This document shows positions 1 through 8,417 of a stretch of 64,000 nt of DNA, in pieces (position 1 is the first letter of the stretch; the number at the start of each line of letters is the position of its first letter). The position numbers and the translations under genes are program-made. Location of the stretch: contig NZ_JACOOJ010000001.1 in the NCBI RefSeq assembly GCF_014287585.1, positions 1 through 64,000 on the forward strand, given 5' to 3'. Below the pieces are notes generated by a model. It ran no database searches, was not told the origin of the DNA, and saw nothing but the letters and a program-made list of their open reading frames with translations. Origin of the DNA: Parabacteroides hominis (lineage in GTDB: Bacteria; Bacteroidota; Bacteroidia; Bacteroidales; Tannerellaceae).

Positions 1-106
1 GTGCGCCGGTCGCCGGCAGGCATTGCTGCCCCCGCTGCCCCTCGACTTGCATGTGTTAAGCCTGTCGCTAGCGTTCATCCTGAGCCAGGATCAAACTCTT
101 CGTTGT
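1..106 (-). rRNA. rrs: 16S rRNA, 5' end (partial)
   Basis: Read on the minus strand, this is the start of a small-subunit rRNA: the universal 27F primer-site sequence (AGAGTTTGATCCTGGCTCAG) lies at about 81-100, followed by the conserved helix bases and the variable V1 start. The gene runs off the left edge of the window, so only about 106 bases are present. The exact mature 5' end is not visible and was placed a few bases before the conserved motif. The gene is read leftward, away from the sigma factor gene. Confidence 0.97.
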
Positions 107-257
107 TAAATTGTTTTTTTGCCTTTTGCCCAGAATCTCGTTGTTTATTGTAGTTATTGACGGTATGTTTTAGTATTCCTACTACGTCTCTTGTACTACT
201 TGTTGATATGTAAATCTTTCAAAGAACTTTTTCGCTTTCGTTTAGCGAACGTGGGTG

Positions 258-290
258 CAAAGATAATAACTTTTATTTTTAACTTCCAAA
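258..290 (-). promoter_or_regulatory. rRNA operon promoter P2 (proximal)
   Basis: On the minus strand there is a -7 box TATCTTTG at 258-265 and a -33 box TTTG at 287-290, 21 bases apart. This matches the Bacteroidetes vegetative promoter (TTTG, 19-21 bases, TAnnTTTG). It lies about 150 bases upstream of the 16S gene. Confidence 0.8.
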
Positions 291-363
291 TTTTCTCGGA
301 ACTTTTTTCAAAAGTTTTTTGTTTCATCATTTAACTACCTGCGTTCTCTCTCGAATGCGGATG

Positions 364-395
364 CAAAAGTAGTGCTTTACAACATACGCACCAAA
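364..395 (-). promoter_or_regulatory. rRNA operon promoter P1 (distal)
   Basis: A second minus-strand match has TACTTTTG at 364-371 and TTTG at 392-395, separated by 20 bases. Two tandem promoters 106 bases apart are typical of strongly expressed rRNA operons. The remaining sequence between the sigma factor terminator and this site (about 400-580) shows no gene. Confidence 0.75.
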
Positions 396-583
396 CATTT
401 TTGCAACTATTTTTTCACCCGTTTGTGACGTTTTTACGCTAACTTCTGAACCACTGACTGTTACAAACGAAACTTTTTTCTTTTTTCATATACCCCTATT
501 TTCAGGCTATACTGACGGCTCTTATATACGTATAATAATGTACAAGGAAAAGCTTAACCAAAATCATAAACAAGAAATAACAA

Positions 584-617
584 AGAAGCCCCCTACCCTG
601 ACGGATAAGAGGCTTTT
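584..617 (-). terminator. Possible rpoD terminator
   Basis: Downstream of the sigma factor gene, an AAGCC/GGCTT stem encloses a roughly 20-base loop and is followed on the minus strand by CTTTG. The stem is short and the T tract weak, so this is a modest call. Confidence 0.4.
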
Positions 618-644
618 AAATTCTTTTGTCTTCCTCCTGAGAGG

Positions 645-1505
645 TTAACCTAAATACGATTTGAGGAGCTTGCTACGTGTTCCTTGCCTTAATCTTCTAA
701 TTGCTTTTTCCTTGATCTGGCGGACGCGCTCTCTTGTGAGGCCAAATTTGTCGCCAATCTCTTCCAATGTCATTTCCTGACAGCCAATACCGAAAAACAT
801 TTTGATTATCTCACATTCTCTTTCGGTTAATGTAGCAAGTGCTCGATCAATTTCTTTTGCCAATGACTCGTTCATCAACGACCGGTCAGCGATAGGAGCG
901 TCATCGTTAACAAGCACATCCAAAAGACTGTTGTCTTCGCCTTCCACGAACGGAGCATCCACCGAGATATGTCTTCCCGATACTTTTAAGGTATCCGAAA
1001 TCTTATCTACCGGAATATCCAGTTCGTCTGCAAGTTCTTCAGGAGAAGGTCTGCGTTCGTTTTCCTGTTCGAATTTAGAGAAGGCTTTGCTGATTTTATT
1101 CAACGAACCCACCTGATTCAACGGAAGACGTACGATTCTTGACTGTTCTGCCAAAGCCTGCAAAATAGATTGACGAATCCACCATACAGCATAGGAAATA
1201 AACTTAAAACCTCTGGTTTCGTCGAATTTTTCAGCTGCCTTAATCAACCCCAGGTTACCTTCGTTAATAAGGTCCGGTAAACTTAACCCCTGATTTTGAT
1301 ATTGTTTAGCTACAGATACAACAAAACGCAGATTTGCTCTGGTTAATTTTTCCAATGCTCTCCGGTCGCCTCTTTTGATAGCCTGTGCCAATTCTACTTC
1401 TTCTTCTACTGTGATCAGATCTTCACGGCCTATTTCCTGAAGATACTTGTCAAGAGAAGCGCTTTCGCGATTGGTAATGGACTTTGTGATCTTTAACTGT
1501 CTCAT
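645..1505 (-). CDS. rpoD: Primary sigma factor RpoD (sigma-A type)
   Basis: This is the vegetative sigma-70 factor that directs RNA polymerase to TAnnTTTG promoters. The 286-residue protein has the short Bacteroidetes form: sigma region 1.2 near the N-terminus ([13 protein letters not shown]), region 2 with the [18 protein letters not shown] core and the region 2.4 recognition helix ([11 protein letters not shown]), region 3, and region 4 with a C-terminal helix-turn-helix ([18 protein letters not shown]). Region 1.1 is absent, as usual in this phylum. The start is the ATG at 1505. A -7-like box TATCTTTG at 1537-1544 gives a short leader. The gene stands alone and is transcribed in the same direction as the rRNA operon beyond it. 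Confidence 0.97.
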   Translation of the reverse strand: MRQLKITKSITNRESASLDKYLQEIGREDLITVEEEVELAQAIKRGDRRALEKLTRANLRFVVSVAKQYQNQGLSLPDLINEGNLGLIKAAEKFDETRGFKFISYAVWWIRQSILQALAEQSRIVRLPLNQVGSLNKISKAFSKFEQENERRPSPEELADELDIPVDKISDTLKVSGRHISVDAPFVEGEDNSLLDVLVNDDAPIADRSLMNESLAKEIDRALATLTERECEIIKMFFGIGCQEMTLEEIGDKFGLTRERVRQIKEKAIRRLRQGTRSKLLKSYLG

Positions 1506-1536
1506 CCAATAATTTTATATTGAGAATATCAGGGTG

Positions 1537-1544
1537 CAAAGATA
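1537..1544 (-). promoter_or_regulatory. rpoD -7 promoter box
   Basis: TATCTTTG on the minus strand lies 32 bases upstream of the rpoD start codon and fits TAnnTTTG exactly. No clear TTTG -33 element is seen at the expected distance. Confidence 0.55.
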
Positions 1545-1648
1545 ATATTATTTTTATTGACAGAATTGGCTGGATGCACCCTACACCCAGCCAATTATAA
1601 ACCTTTAACAATCTTCCCGCCAAATAAGACGAATATAACGTTATTTTA

Positions 1649-3226
1649 TTATTCAGCCAGATCTATAGCATATACTTTCGTACGTCCATTCGGATAGAAA
1701 CCTTTTACTACGATGTAACGATCGTCATCGTTGCCTTTCAAAACCTTGTCAACTATTTTCTCAAGCTGTTCAGGAGATGAAATCTTCTGGTCGTTTACAA
1801 CCATGATAATGAAACCTTTTTTAATACCGGCATCTTTCAGTTTACCATTCAGCAAACCGGTTACTTCAATACCATAGCTTACACCTAATTCACGTTTCTG
1901 TTCGTTTGTCAACGCGCTAAAAGCGGCTCCCAGAACTTCGGCACTGTCGGCGGCTCCTTTCACTACTGCCGTACTGCCTTGTGCGTTACGAAGTTCCACA
2001 TTAAACGTCTTGGTGCTACCATTACGGTCTACGGTTACCTGTACTTTGTCACCCGGACGATATTTACTGATCTGTTCCTGCAAAGCATTCGCAGATTTTA
2101 CTTTTGCACCATTTACGGCTACAATCACGTCACCCTTTTCAATACCGGCTTCCTTAGCAGTACTGCGGTCTGCAAAATCAGCCACACATGCACCTTCGGA
2201 AACTTTTATCTTGGATTTCAGTGCACTCAGTTCCTCTTTCTGTTTAGCCGGCAGGTTCGGATAGCTCAGCATGTCGGCGATGTCACCCACACTCATAATC
2301 TGGACACCCAGGATTGCGCGCTGTACCGTACCATACTGCTTCAAGTCGTTTGCCACTTTCCCTGCAATGCTGATAGGCACTGCAAACGAGTAACCGGCAA
2401 AGTTTCCTGTTTCGGAATAAATAGCGGTATTGATACCGACCAACTCACCTTTCGTATTCACCAGCGCACCTCCACTGTTACCGGGGTTCACGGCTGCATC
2501 GGTCTGGATAAACGACTCGATCTTGCTCTTATCGCCACCTCCCATCGAGATGCCACGTCCTTTAGCACTCACAATACCGGCTGTAACCGTAGAAGTCAGA
2601 TTAAACGGGTTACCGACTGCCAACACCCACTCCCCGACTTTCAGTTTTTCAGAATCGCCGAACGGAATGGTAGGAAGATCTTTCGCATCGATCTTAAGCA
2701 AAGCGATATCCGTCGTCGGATCGGTTCCGACCAGTTTGGCAGCAAACTTGCGGTTGTCATTCAATGTCACTTCCAGTTCGTCCGCCCCATCGATCACATG
2801 GTTGTTCGTTATAATATATCCGTCGGTCGAAATGATCACCCCGGAACCGGCTCCTACCCGTGGTTGCGGTTGCGGACGCTGGAAACCTCCACCTCCACGT
2901 CCTCCGAATCCGAAGAAATATTCGAACGGATCGACATACTGCGGCTGATTGCCACCGTCGGCATATTGTTTGGCGTTTGTCGTGGCCTTAATATGCACAA
3001 CGCCATGAACCGTACTTTCTGCAGCCTTGGTAAAATCCGTATTCTCTGCAGCAACCGTGTTATAACCAGCTAACCGGATCGGCTGATTGAAGGTATTTGC
3101 TGAGCCGGAAGCACTATATACCGGTTGATTCTTATTAATCAGGTAAGCACTCGTCCCAACAGCCGCTCCCGCACTGATTGCAGCGACGAGAACGATACCA
3201 AGCACATTCTTCCACATTTTTTTCAT
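1649..3226 (-). CDS. degQ: DegQ/HtrA-family periplasmic serine protease
   Basis: This is a Do-type protease/chaperone that handles misfolded envelope proteins. The 525-residue protein has an N-terminal hydrophobic signal or anchor (about 8-30), a trypsin-like domain, and two PDZ domains (about 300-400 and 430-520). The catalytic triad is visible: His143 in TNNHVIDGA, Asp173 in TDIALLKI and Ser251 in GNSGGAL. A glycine- and proline-rich loop (about 104-122) corresponds to the LA loop. It is a single gene between rpoD and a long intergenic region. The family is certain. Choosing the symbol degQ over degP is a convention, since length and two PDZ domains fit both. Confidence 0.93.
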   Translation of the reverse strand: MKKMWKNVLGIVLVAAISAGAAVGTSAYLINKNQPVYSASGSANTFNQPIRLAGYNTVAAENTDFTKAAESTVHGVVHIKATTNAKQYADGGNQPQYVDPFEYFFGFGGRGGGGFQRPQPQPRVGAGSGVIISTDGYIITNNHVIDGADELEVTLNDNRKFAAKLVGTDPTTDIALLKIDAKDLPTIPFGDSEKLKVGEWVLAVGNPFNLTSTVTAGIVSAKGRGISMGGGDKSKIESFIQTDAAVNPGNSGGALVNTKGELVGINTAIYSETGNFAGYSFAVPISIAGKVANDLKQYGTVQRAILGVQIMSVGDIADMLSYPNLPAKQKEELSALKSKIKVSEGACVADFADRSTAKEAGIEKGDVIVAVNGAKVKSANALQEQISKYRPGDKVQVTVDRNGSTKTFNVELRNAQGSTAVVKGAADSAEVLGAAFSALTNEQKRELGVSYGIEVTGLLNGKLKDAGIKKGFIIMVVNDQKISSPEQLEKIVDKVLKGNDDDRYIVVKGFYPNGRTKVYAIDLAE

Positions 3227-3536
3227 ACTCTTTTTATTTTATCAAACATTTAAATTTAACACTTTTCTTCCGACAAAGAAAACTCAAAAAACGTGCGATT
3301 ATTCCATTTGCGACTGTTTTTTTATCACTTTTAACGGCGCTCCACAAGGGCTTAACTGCGATTAACAGTACTGTGTAATGCAAAGTACCTTTTTAACAAT
3401 CCAACACCTGACAAATGGTCATATATTCAATAATATAACAGCAAGAACGGCAGAAAGTTTCAGAACCATTGATAATGGATATTTGACAATTAGAAAAGCC
3501 TTCCAAACTGCACGATAAGCAGACAGCAAGTTGCTT

Positions 3537-3566
3537 AAAAAGCGGATTCGTGCTAAAGCAATCCGC
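3537..3566 (-). terminator. Rho-independent terminator after orphan promoter
   Basis: On the minus strand, GCGGATT at 3560-3566 pairs with AATCCGC at 3542-3548 around an 11-base loop and is followed directly by five T (3537-3541). It would end a roughly 100-nt transcript from the promoter at 3631-3703, before that transcript reaches degQ. Confidence 0.65.
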
Positions 3567-3630
3567 AAGTACAGTTTTGGGCAAGTATCGTTTTATTATC
3601 CTTATCGGGGTAAAGCAGCGCATTTAGAAA

Positions 3631-3703
3631 TGTTAAAAAATATTACCCGCAATAGTAATTCCCCAAAAATGGGATAGTAATCCGATTTGGATGGGGTAGT
3701 AGT
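3631..3703 (-). promoter_or_regulatory. Orphan hybrid-two-component-type promoter
   Basis: An 18-base block (3631-3648) is identical to one upstream of susC (30483-30500). Above it, three repeats spaced exactly 22 bases read ATAGTAAT (3652), ATAGTAAT (3674) and GTAGTAGT (3696). The distance from the block's CCC to the last repeat is 45 bases at both loci. Period-two-turn repeats upstream of a T-rich -7-like stretch fit a dimeric AraC-type activator such as a PUL regulator. No susC follows here. The regulator assignment is inference. Confidence 0.6.
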
Positions 3704-3819
3704 GACATTTTGACAATCTTAAATTCGTATTCCTTTAGCGTGTCGGATATGTTTCCGGAAAACAAGAGGGGTTAAATGAAAGAGCCGTGTCCTTTTCCCT
3801 CAAAATTGTCAATTGCCAA

Positions 3820-3851
3820 TTGTCAATTATCAATTAAAAGAATTACCTTTG
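3820..3851 (+). promoter_or_regulatory. rnpB promoter
   Basis: TACCTTTG at 3844-3851 matches the Bacteroidetes -7 box exactly and ends 7 bases before the predicted 5' end of RNase P RNA. A weak TTG element lies about 21 bases upstream (3820-3822). Confidence 0.7.
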
Positions 3852-3858
3852 TCCCATT

Positions 3859-4213
3859 GCAGTCTGCCGGTCTGCCGCTCGTCCTCCGGGACGGGAGGAA
3901 CGTCCGGGCAACAAAGAGCACCATACTTCTTAACGGGAAGCTGTCCGCGAGGGTAGAGTAGCGTAACAGAAAACGACCGCCGGACCTGTCCGGTAAGGGT
4001 GAAAAGGTGAGGTAAGAGCTCACCGGGTCTTATAGTAATATAGGATGCCGTACGTCTTATGGGTTGTAAGGTCATGTATACCGGCGCATGTAGGATTGCT
4101 CGTCCGATGCCGGGGGGTAGACCGCTAAAGCTTACTGGTGACAGTAAGACGAGATAAATGGCAGACGCTCCCGTACAAGCGGGAGTACAGAACCCGGCTT
4201 ACAGGCAGACTGC
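3859..4213 (+). ncRNA. rnpB: RNase P RNA (class A)
   Basis: This is the catalytic RNA that removes tRNA 5' leaders. Conserved blocks appear in order: GGGAGGAACGTCCGGGC (CR I, about 3894-3910), ACAGAAAACGACCGCC (about 3966-3981), GGTAAGGGTGAAAAGGTG and GGTAAGAGCTCACCGG (about 3991-4025), and AGAACCCGGCTTACAGGC (about 4190-4206). The 5' GCAGTCTGCC (3859-3868) pairs with 3' GGCAGACTGC (4204-4213) to form P1, which sets the ends. A run of seven T follows at once. The length of about 355 nt is normal. Confidence 0.96.
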
Positions 4214-4220
4214 TTTTTTT
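4204..4220 (+). terminator. rnpB 3' terminator T tract
   Basis: The 3' strand of the P1 helix runs straight into TTTTTTT (4214-4220), so the closing stem of the RNA may itself serve as the terminator stem. Confidence 0.5.
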
Positions 4221-4225
4221 ATTAT

Positions 4226-4292
4226 AATGTGCCAGTATACCAATTCAACAATATGCCAATTAAATGGTTTTCTATTGGTATATTGGCACATT
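4226..4292. repeat. Inverted repeat with 19-base arms
   Basis: Arms at 4226-4244 (AATGTGCCAGTATACCAAT) and 4274-4292 (ATTGGTATATTGGCACATT) are reverse complements except for one position, around a 29-base AT-rich centre. A third partial copy, TTGGCACATT, lies at 4300-4309, just before the next gene. The role is unknown: an operator, hairpin or decayed mobile end are all possible. Confidence 0.6.
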
Positions 4293-4316
4293 TAACTTAT
4301 TGGCACATTATTATAT

Positions 4317-5675
4317 ATGAAAACAACCGGTAAAAAGACGCTCGGAGAACGGATCAACGCCTTACTGACAAGAACGATCCGTTTCGTCACTTACGACATT
4401 TGGCGGATCACCGAAAATGAAGTAAGCGGACTGAAAGAGTTTTATATCAATATCATCAAGACAATCATTCTTGCTGTCAGGGGTTTTCAAAACGAGAACC
4501 TTCAAACGAAAGCCTCTGCCCTCACCTATAGTACCCTGCTGTCGATCGTACCTCTTCTGGCAGTCCTGTTAGGGATAGCCAAAGGGTTCGGCTTCCAGAA
4601 CACCGTACGCCAGGAATTATTCGACTATTTCCCCGGACATGAGGCGGAGTTGACCAAGGCATTCGAATTCGTGGAAAGCTACCTGGAACAGGCACAGGGC
4701 GGCGTAATCATCGGGGTCGGCTTGATCCTGTTGTTTTATACGGTTGTCAATCTGATTTCTTCGATAGAAGACACGTTCAACGATATCTGGCAGATACAGA
4801 AATCGCGGCCGTGGTATCGGAAAATATCCGACTATTTAGCATTGTTCCTGGTCCTTCCGGTGCTGATGACAGCCTCCAGCGGTTTGTCTATTTTCCTGTC
4901 AACCTTGCAAAACTCGTTTATCAGCCAATATTTCTTTTTTACACCGTTAGTCGAACTTATACTGAACATAACACCTTATATCATTACGATCCTGGCGTTC
5001 ACGGGGCTTTATATTTCGTTGCCCAACACGAAGGTCCGGTTTGTAAACGGCCTCGTGGCCGGAATCCTGTCAGGCATCGCGTTCCAGTTCTTCCAGTTCA
5101 TCTACATCAGCGGACAGATCTGGGTGAGCAAATACAATGCGATTTACGGTAGTTTTGCCGCTTTGCCCCTGTTGTTGCTATGGTTGCAATTGTCCTGGCT
5201 GATCTGCCTGTTCGGGGCGGAAATCTCGTATGCTTCCCAGAACGTGAAGAAATTCAGTTTCGAACGGGACAGCAAGAACATCAGCCGGCGATATAAAGAT
5301 TTCCTCACGCTGCTGATCGCTTCCCTGATCGTAAAGCGGTTCGTGAAGGGGGAAAAGCCTTATACGGCGGATGAACTGTCGGACGCTTACCGCATACCGA
5401 TCCGTATCACGACTCAGATACTCTACCAGTTGACCGAACTACATATCATTATCGAAGTCAATTACGGGGATGACGAACGGGTCGTCCACTACCAGCCGGC
5501 GATCGACGTAAACAAGATCACGGTCAGCTACCTGCTGACCCGCATGGACGAATATGGTTCGGAGAACTTCAAGATCGACACGTCCCGGCTGTTCAGCAAA
5601 GAATGGAAAGCCTTGCTGAAAACCCGCGAGGACATGATTAAGGCGAATGATAACATTTTGTTGAAAGACCTCTGA
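4317..5675 (+). CDS. YihY/BrkB-family inner membrane protein
   Basis: This 452-residue protein belongs to the YihY/BrkB family, long called RNase BN by mistake. Its biochemical role is unsettled. Residues about 50-320 contain the multi-helix membrane domain, opening with the family-typical ASALTYSTLLSIVPLLAV and closing with LPLLLLWLQLSWLICLFGAEISYA. A C-terminal cytoplasmic part of about 130 residues (KPYTADELSDAYRIP onward) resembles a winged-helix-like extension seen in Bacteroidetes members. The start ATG at 4317 follows AT-rich sequence that includes an inverted repeat. The gene ends 25 bases before the MATE exporter and is probably co-transcribed with it. Confidence 0.85.
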   Translation: MKTTGKKTLGERINALLTRTIRFVTYDIWRITENEVSGLKEFYINIIKTIILAVRGFQNENLQTKASALTYSTLLSIVPLLAVLLGIAKGFGFQNTVRQELFDYFPGHEAELTKAFEFVESYLEQAQGGVIIGVGLILLFYTVVNLISSIEDTFNDIWQIQKSRPWYRKISDYLALFLVLPVLMTASSGLSIFLSTLQNSFISQYFFFTPLVELILNITPYIITILAFTGLYISLPNTKVRFVNGLVAGILSGIAFQFFQFIYISGQIWVSKYNAIYGSFAALPLLLLWLQLSWLICLFGAEISYASQNVKKFSFERDSKNISRRYKDFLTLLIASLIVKRFVKGEKPYTADELSDAYRIPIRITTQILYQLTELHIIIEVNYGDDERVVHYQPAIDVNKITVSYLLTRMDEYGSENFKIDTSRLFSKEWKALLKTREDMIKANDNILLKDL

Positions 5676-5700
5676 AGAGTTGAAAGTTGATAATTGAAAG

Positions 5701-7065
5701 TTGAAAGTTAAAAATACACATACGAATCTGACGGAGGGGAAGGTATGGAAGGTGATCGTTCGCTTTGCGTTGCCGTTGCTGATCGGGAATCTGCTGCAAC
5801 AGTTCTATAACATAACGGACAGTATTATTGTCGGACAGTTTCTGGGAAAAGAGGCATTAGCGGCGGTATCGGCTTCCTTCTTCATCTATTACTTCATCAT
5901 TTCATTCGTGATCGGTGTCGGAAGCGGGACTACGGTAGTTATTTCACAACTTTTCGGGGCTAAACAGTATCAAAAGGTACAGCTTGCGTTCTCCTCCTTC
6001 TTCATCTTCATGCTGGTCGGGGGCGTGATATTGTCCATTGCAGGGATAATTTTTGCCGAGCCGGTTTTTCGCCTGACCAATACGCCGGAAGAGGTTATTC
6101 CGCAGGCGGTGGCTTATTTCCGCATTTATATCGGGGGGACGTTTCTGTTCGTGACCTTCAACAGTATCATTTCGATTCTGCGGGGCGTGGGCGAGTCTGT
6201 CCGTCCAATGCTGTTCATTCTGATTACGACTATCCTGAACATCGCGTTCGACCTGCTTTTCATACTCGTGTTCAAATGGGGTATCGAGGGGGCGGCGCGG
6301 GCGACTGTCATTTCGCAGGGGATCGGCATGTGTATCGCCTTAGCGTATGTAAACAATACGCACCCCTTGTTGTCCATCAAAAAGCAGGATATGCTGTTCG
6401 ACTGGAAACTGTTCAAAGAGAGCCTGAAAATCGGACTTCCGACAAGCGTACAGCAATGCGCGATCGCCCTCGGACTGATCGCACTGTTGGGGATCGTGAA
6501 CAGTTTCGGGACCAATACGCTGACGGCTTACGGGGCTGCGGGGAAAATAGACACGATCATCACACAGGCTGTCCTTACCCTGTCGGGGGCGTTGGCGGCT
6601 TTCTGCGGACAAAACATCGGGGCGGGGAAACTGGACCGGGTGAAAAAGGGGGTACGGTTTACGATGTACACGAATATAGTCTTGGGGCTATTGACTTTTG
6701 CCGCCGTCTATCTGTTCGGCGACGAGATGATGAAGGTTTTCACGAAAGATGCGGATGTCGTGGCGATCGGGAAGGAATATCTGCTGATTATCGGCGGTTT
6801 CTTCATTGTACACGGGGCACTGAATGTCTACAACGGGGCGTTAAGGGGAGCCGGAGACACGTTGTTCCCGATGCTGACCAGCCTGATCTGCCTCTGGCTG
6901 ATCCGTATCCCACTCGCCTATTATCTCAGTTCTTGGTTGGGACGCAGCGGGATCTGGTGGGCGATCGGGATCAGCATTGCAATCGGGTTGGTTGCTACCT
7001 TTGTTTATTACAAGACAGGGATATGGAAACGCAGGTGTATTATATCTAATACCGATTATAACTGA
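5701..7065 (+). CDS. MATE-family efflux transporter
   Basis: This is a 454-residue multidrug/toxin extrusion antiporter, predicted to export cationic or other small molecules using a Na+ or H+ gradient. Twelve hydrophobic segments are apparent, with family hallmarks FALPLLIGNLLQQFYNITDS (about 20-40) and GAAGKIDTIITQAVLTL in the second half. The TTG at 5701 is the only start that keeps the usual LTEGKVWKVIV N-terminus, and it sits inside a short TTGAAAGTT repeat, so the true start is not certain. The 3' end overlaps the convergent nitroreductase gene by 20 bases. Confidence 0.92.
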   Translation: MKVKNTHTNLTEGKVWKVIVRFALPLLIGNLLQQFYNITDSIIVGQFLGKEALAAVSASFFIYYFIISFVIGVGSGTTVVISQLFGAKQYQKVQLAFSSFFIFMLVGGVILSIAGIIFAEPVFRLTNTPEEVIPQAVAYFRIYIGGTFLFVTFNSIISILRGVGESVRPMLFILITTILNIAFDLLFILVFKWGIEGAARATVISQGIGMCIALAYVNNTHPLLSIKKQDMLFDWKLFKESLKIGLPTSVQQCAIALGLIALLGIVNSFGTNTLTAYGAAGKIDTIITQAVLTLSGALAAFCGQNIGAGKLDRVKKGVRFTMYTNIVLGLLTFAAVYLFGDEMMKVFTKDADVVAIGKEYLLIIGGFFIVHGALNVYNGALRGAGDTLFPMLTSLICLWLIRIPLAYYLSSWLGRSGIWWAIGISIAIGLVATFVYYKTGIWKRRCIISNTDYN

Positions 7066-7591
7066 CCACCTCTTTCGGATCTTTGCGCTTCTTGGGTCTG
7101 TCCGGCTGGGTGGAATAGCCGACGACGATGTCCAGCAGGACGCGTTTGCCGGAGGGGATATTCAATAGTTTGCGGACTTTCGTTTCATCGAACCAGCCGA
7201 CAATGCAACTTCCCAACCCCTCGTCTTCGGCAGCCAACACAAGATGGGCGGCTGTTATGCCGATATCCAGATGGGAGAAATTCTTATCCTTGATCCACGA
7301 TCCGATACCGGCTGCCAGGTTCGGCTTCTCCTCCACAACCAGGATATGCACGGGAGCCTGTTTGGTGAAATGGTTCATCCCTAAGACGCGGTTCGAGGTA
7401 GCATCCGCCACCCGGTTCTTCAGTTCGGGATCGTCCACCACAATAAAATGCCAGGGCTGCGAATTGCAGGCAGACGGCGCGATACACGCCGCCTCTAAAA
7501 TACGCTGCAATTTTTCCTTTTCCACCGGACGCTGCGGATCGAAAGCCCGGTCACTCTGCCGCCGGCTTGCCAAAGAGAGGAAATCTTTCAT
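7046..7591 (-). CDS. Nitroreductase-family FMN protein
   Basis: This is a 181-residue oxidoreductase expected to bind FMN and reduce nitro compounds, quinones or flavins with NAD(P)H. Visible features are the N-terminal RRQSDRAFDP FMN phosphate site, the PSACNSQPWHFIVV segment (about 37-52), GSCIVGWFDETKVRKLL near residue 140, and the closing LDIVVGYSTQPDRPKKRK. The ATG (7589-7591) overlaps the stop of riboflavin synthase, so the two are translationally coupled. That fits a flavin enzyme beside flavin biosynthesis. The substrate is unknown. Confidence 0.9.
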   Translation of the reverse strand: MKDFLSLASRRQSDRAFDPQRPVEKEKLQRILEAACIAPSACNSQPWHFIVVDDPELKNRVADATSNRVLGMNHFTKQAPVHILVVEEKPNLAAGIGSWIKDKNFSHLDIGITAAHLVLAAEDEGLGSCIVGWFDETKVRKLLNIPSGKRVLLDIVVGYSTQPDRPKKRKDPKEVVSYNRY

Positions 7592-8190
7592 TTGAACTGC
7601 ATTATTTTACTGATATACTTTCCTACGATGTCGAACTCAAGATTGACAACCGTCCCTTTTTCGATCTGGCAGAAATTGGTGTTGTCGTGCGTATACGGAA
7701 TGATCGCAACCTGAAAACTGTTCTGCTTCGAATTGCAGACGGTCAGGCTCACACCGTTGACACAGACGGAACCTTTCTCGACGGTTATATATCCCTGCCC
7801 GGCCATCTCCTTGTCGAACGGATATTCGAACGTATAATACCAGCTTCCGTTGGCATCTTCCACGCTTGTGCAAACGGCAGTCTGGTCGACGTGTCCCTGC
7901 ACGATATGTCCGTCCAGGCGTCCGTTCATCATCATGCTGCGTTCCAGATTCACGAGCGAGCCGGGTTTCAGAAGTCCCAAGTTGGAACGTTCCAGGGTTT
8001 CGCGCATGGCTGTAGTGGTGAATGTATCTCCATCTTTGCGGACCACGGTCAGGCAGACGCCATTGTGGGCCACACTCTGGTCAATTTTCAATTCATCGAC
8101 AAAAGAGCACTTCATCGTGATATGAATGTTGTCCTTATCATGCTCGATCGCCACGACCTGAGCAGTTTCTTCTACAATTCCTGAAAACAT
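7588..8190 (-). CDS. ribE: Riboflavin synthase, alpha subunit
   Basis: This enzyme joins two 6,7-dimethyl-8-ribityllumazine molecules to give riboflavin. The 200-residue protein starts with the family signature MFSGIVEETAQV and has two lumazine-binding half-repeats: GVCLTVV near 45 and GVSLTVC near 145, each preceded by a SVAHNG/SVCVNG-type segment. The length is normal. A TATCTTTG box lies at 8221-8228 upstream. It forms an operon with the overlapping nitroreductase gene. Confidence 0.95.
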   Translation of the reverse strand: MFSGIVEETAQVVAIEHDKDNIHITMKCSFVDELKIDQSVAHNGVCLTVVRKDGDTFTTTAMRETLERSNLGLLKPGSLVNLERSMMMNGRLDGHIVQGHVDQTAVCTSVEDANGSWYYTFEYPFDKEMAGQGYITVEKGSVCVNGVSLTVCNSKQNSFQVAIIPYTHDNTNFCQIEKGTVVNLEFDIVGKYISKIMQFK

Positions 8191-8220
8191 AAGATTGTTG
8201 TTTTAATGATTATCGAAGTC

Positions 8221-8247
8221 CAAAGATACGGAAAAACCTTATATTTG
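8221..8247. promoter_or_regulatory. Divergent promoter pair (ribE and 8270 relic)
   Basis: TATCTTTG on the minus strand (8221-8228) would drive ribE. TATATTTG on the plus strand (8240-8247) would drive the small relic gene at 8270. The two -7 boxes lie within 27 bases, so the promoters overlap and may compete. The -33 elements are poor on both strands. Confidence 0.6.
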
Positions 8248-8269
8248 CCACATATAAAAATAATTCAAG

Positions 8270-8416
8270 ATGAAAGAACAAGATATACGCTGGCAACAAC
8301 GCTTTTCCAATTACCCAAAAGCATTGCTCAAACTAAAACAGACTGACCAATCCGGACTTGATAGAACATATCGGACGGAAAAGAATTATTTTTTATCAAA
8401 GAAATACTTAATATAA
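8270..8416 (+). pseudogene. Relic of HI0074-type nucleotidyltransferase partner
   Basis: The ATG at 8270 opens a 48-codon frame. Its first 23 or so residues (MKEQDIRWQQRFSNYPKALL and on) match the N-terminus of HI0074-type substrate-binding/HEPN proteins, normally about 130-140 residues. From 8358 the +1 frame reads LIEHIGRKRIIFYQRN and then stop (8409-8411), which looks like the C-terminus of the same family. The central 85 or so residues are gone and the ends are joined out of frame, so this is a deletion pseudogene. The promoter box TATATTTG is intact. The family is recognised by pattern only. Confidence 0.7.
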
Positions 8417-8417
8417 T

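Larger units (their letters stand above)
3227..3858. other. Intergenic region degQ-rnpB with an orphan promoter
   Basis: These 630 bases hold no convincing gene. They contain an orphan PUL-type promoter with spaced repeats (3631-3703), a hairpin terminator about 70 bases downstream of it on the minus strand (3537-3566), and the rnpB promoter (3820-3851). The open frames here are short, Cys-rich and lack family resemblance. Confidence 0.6.

Noticed and set aside
1979..3073. Long open frame on the plus strand opposite degQ (364 codons)
   Set aside because: It lies wholly antisense to a clear HtrA protease with an intact catalytic triad. Its translation is rich in Cys, His and Phe without any domain, as expected of a shadow frame.
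3393..3623. 76-codon minus-strand frame just after the orphan promoter
   Set aside because: A terminator hairpin (3537-3566) interrupts it, and its Cys-rich sequence resembles no family. A non-coding leader is more likely.
3776..4075. Short frames on both strands over 3776-4075
   Set aside because: They overlap the RNase P RNA gene and its promoter.
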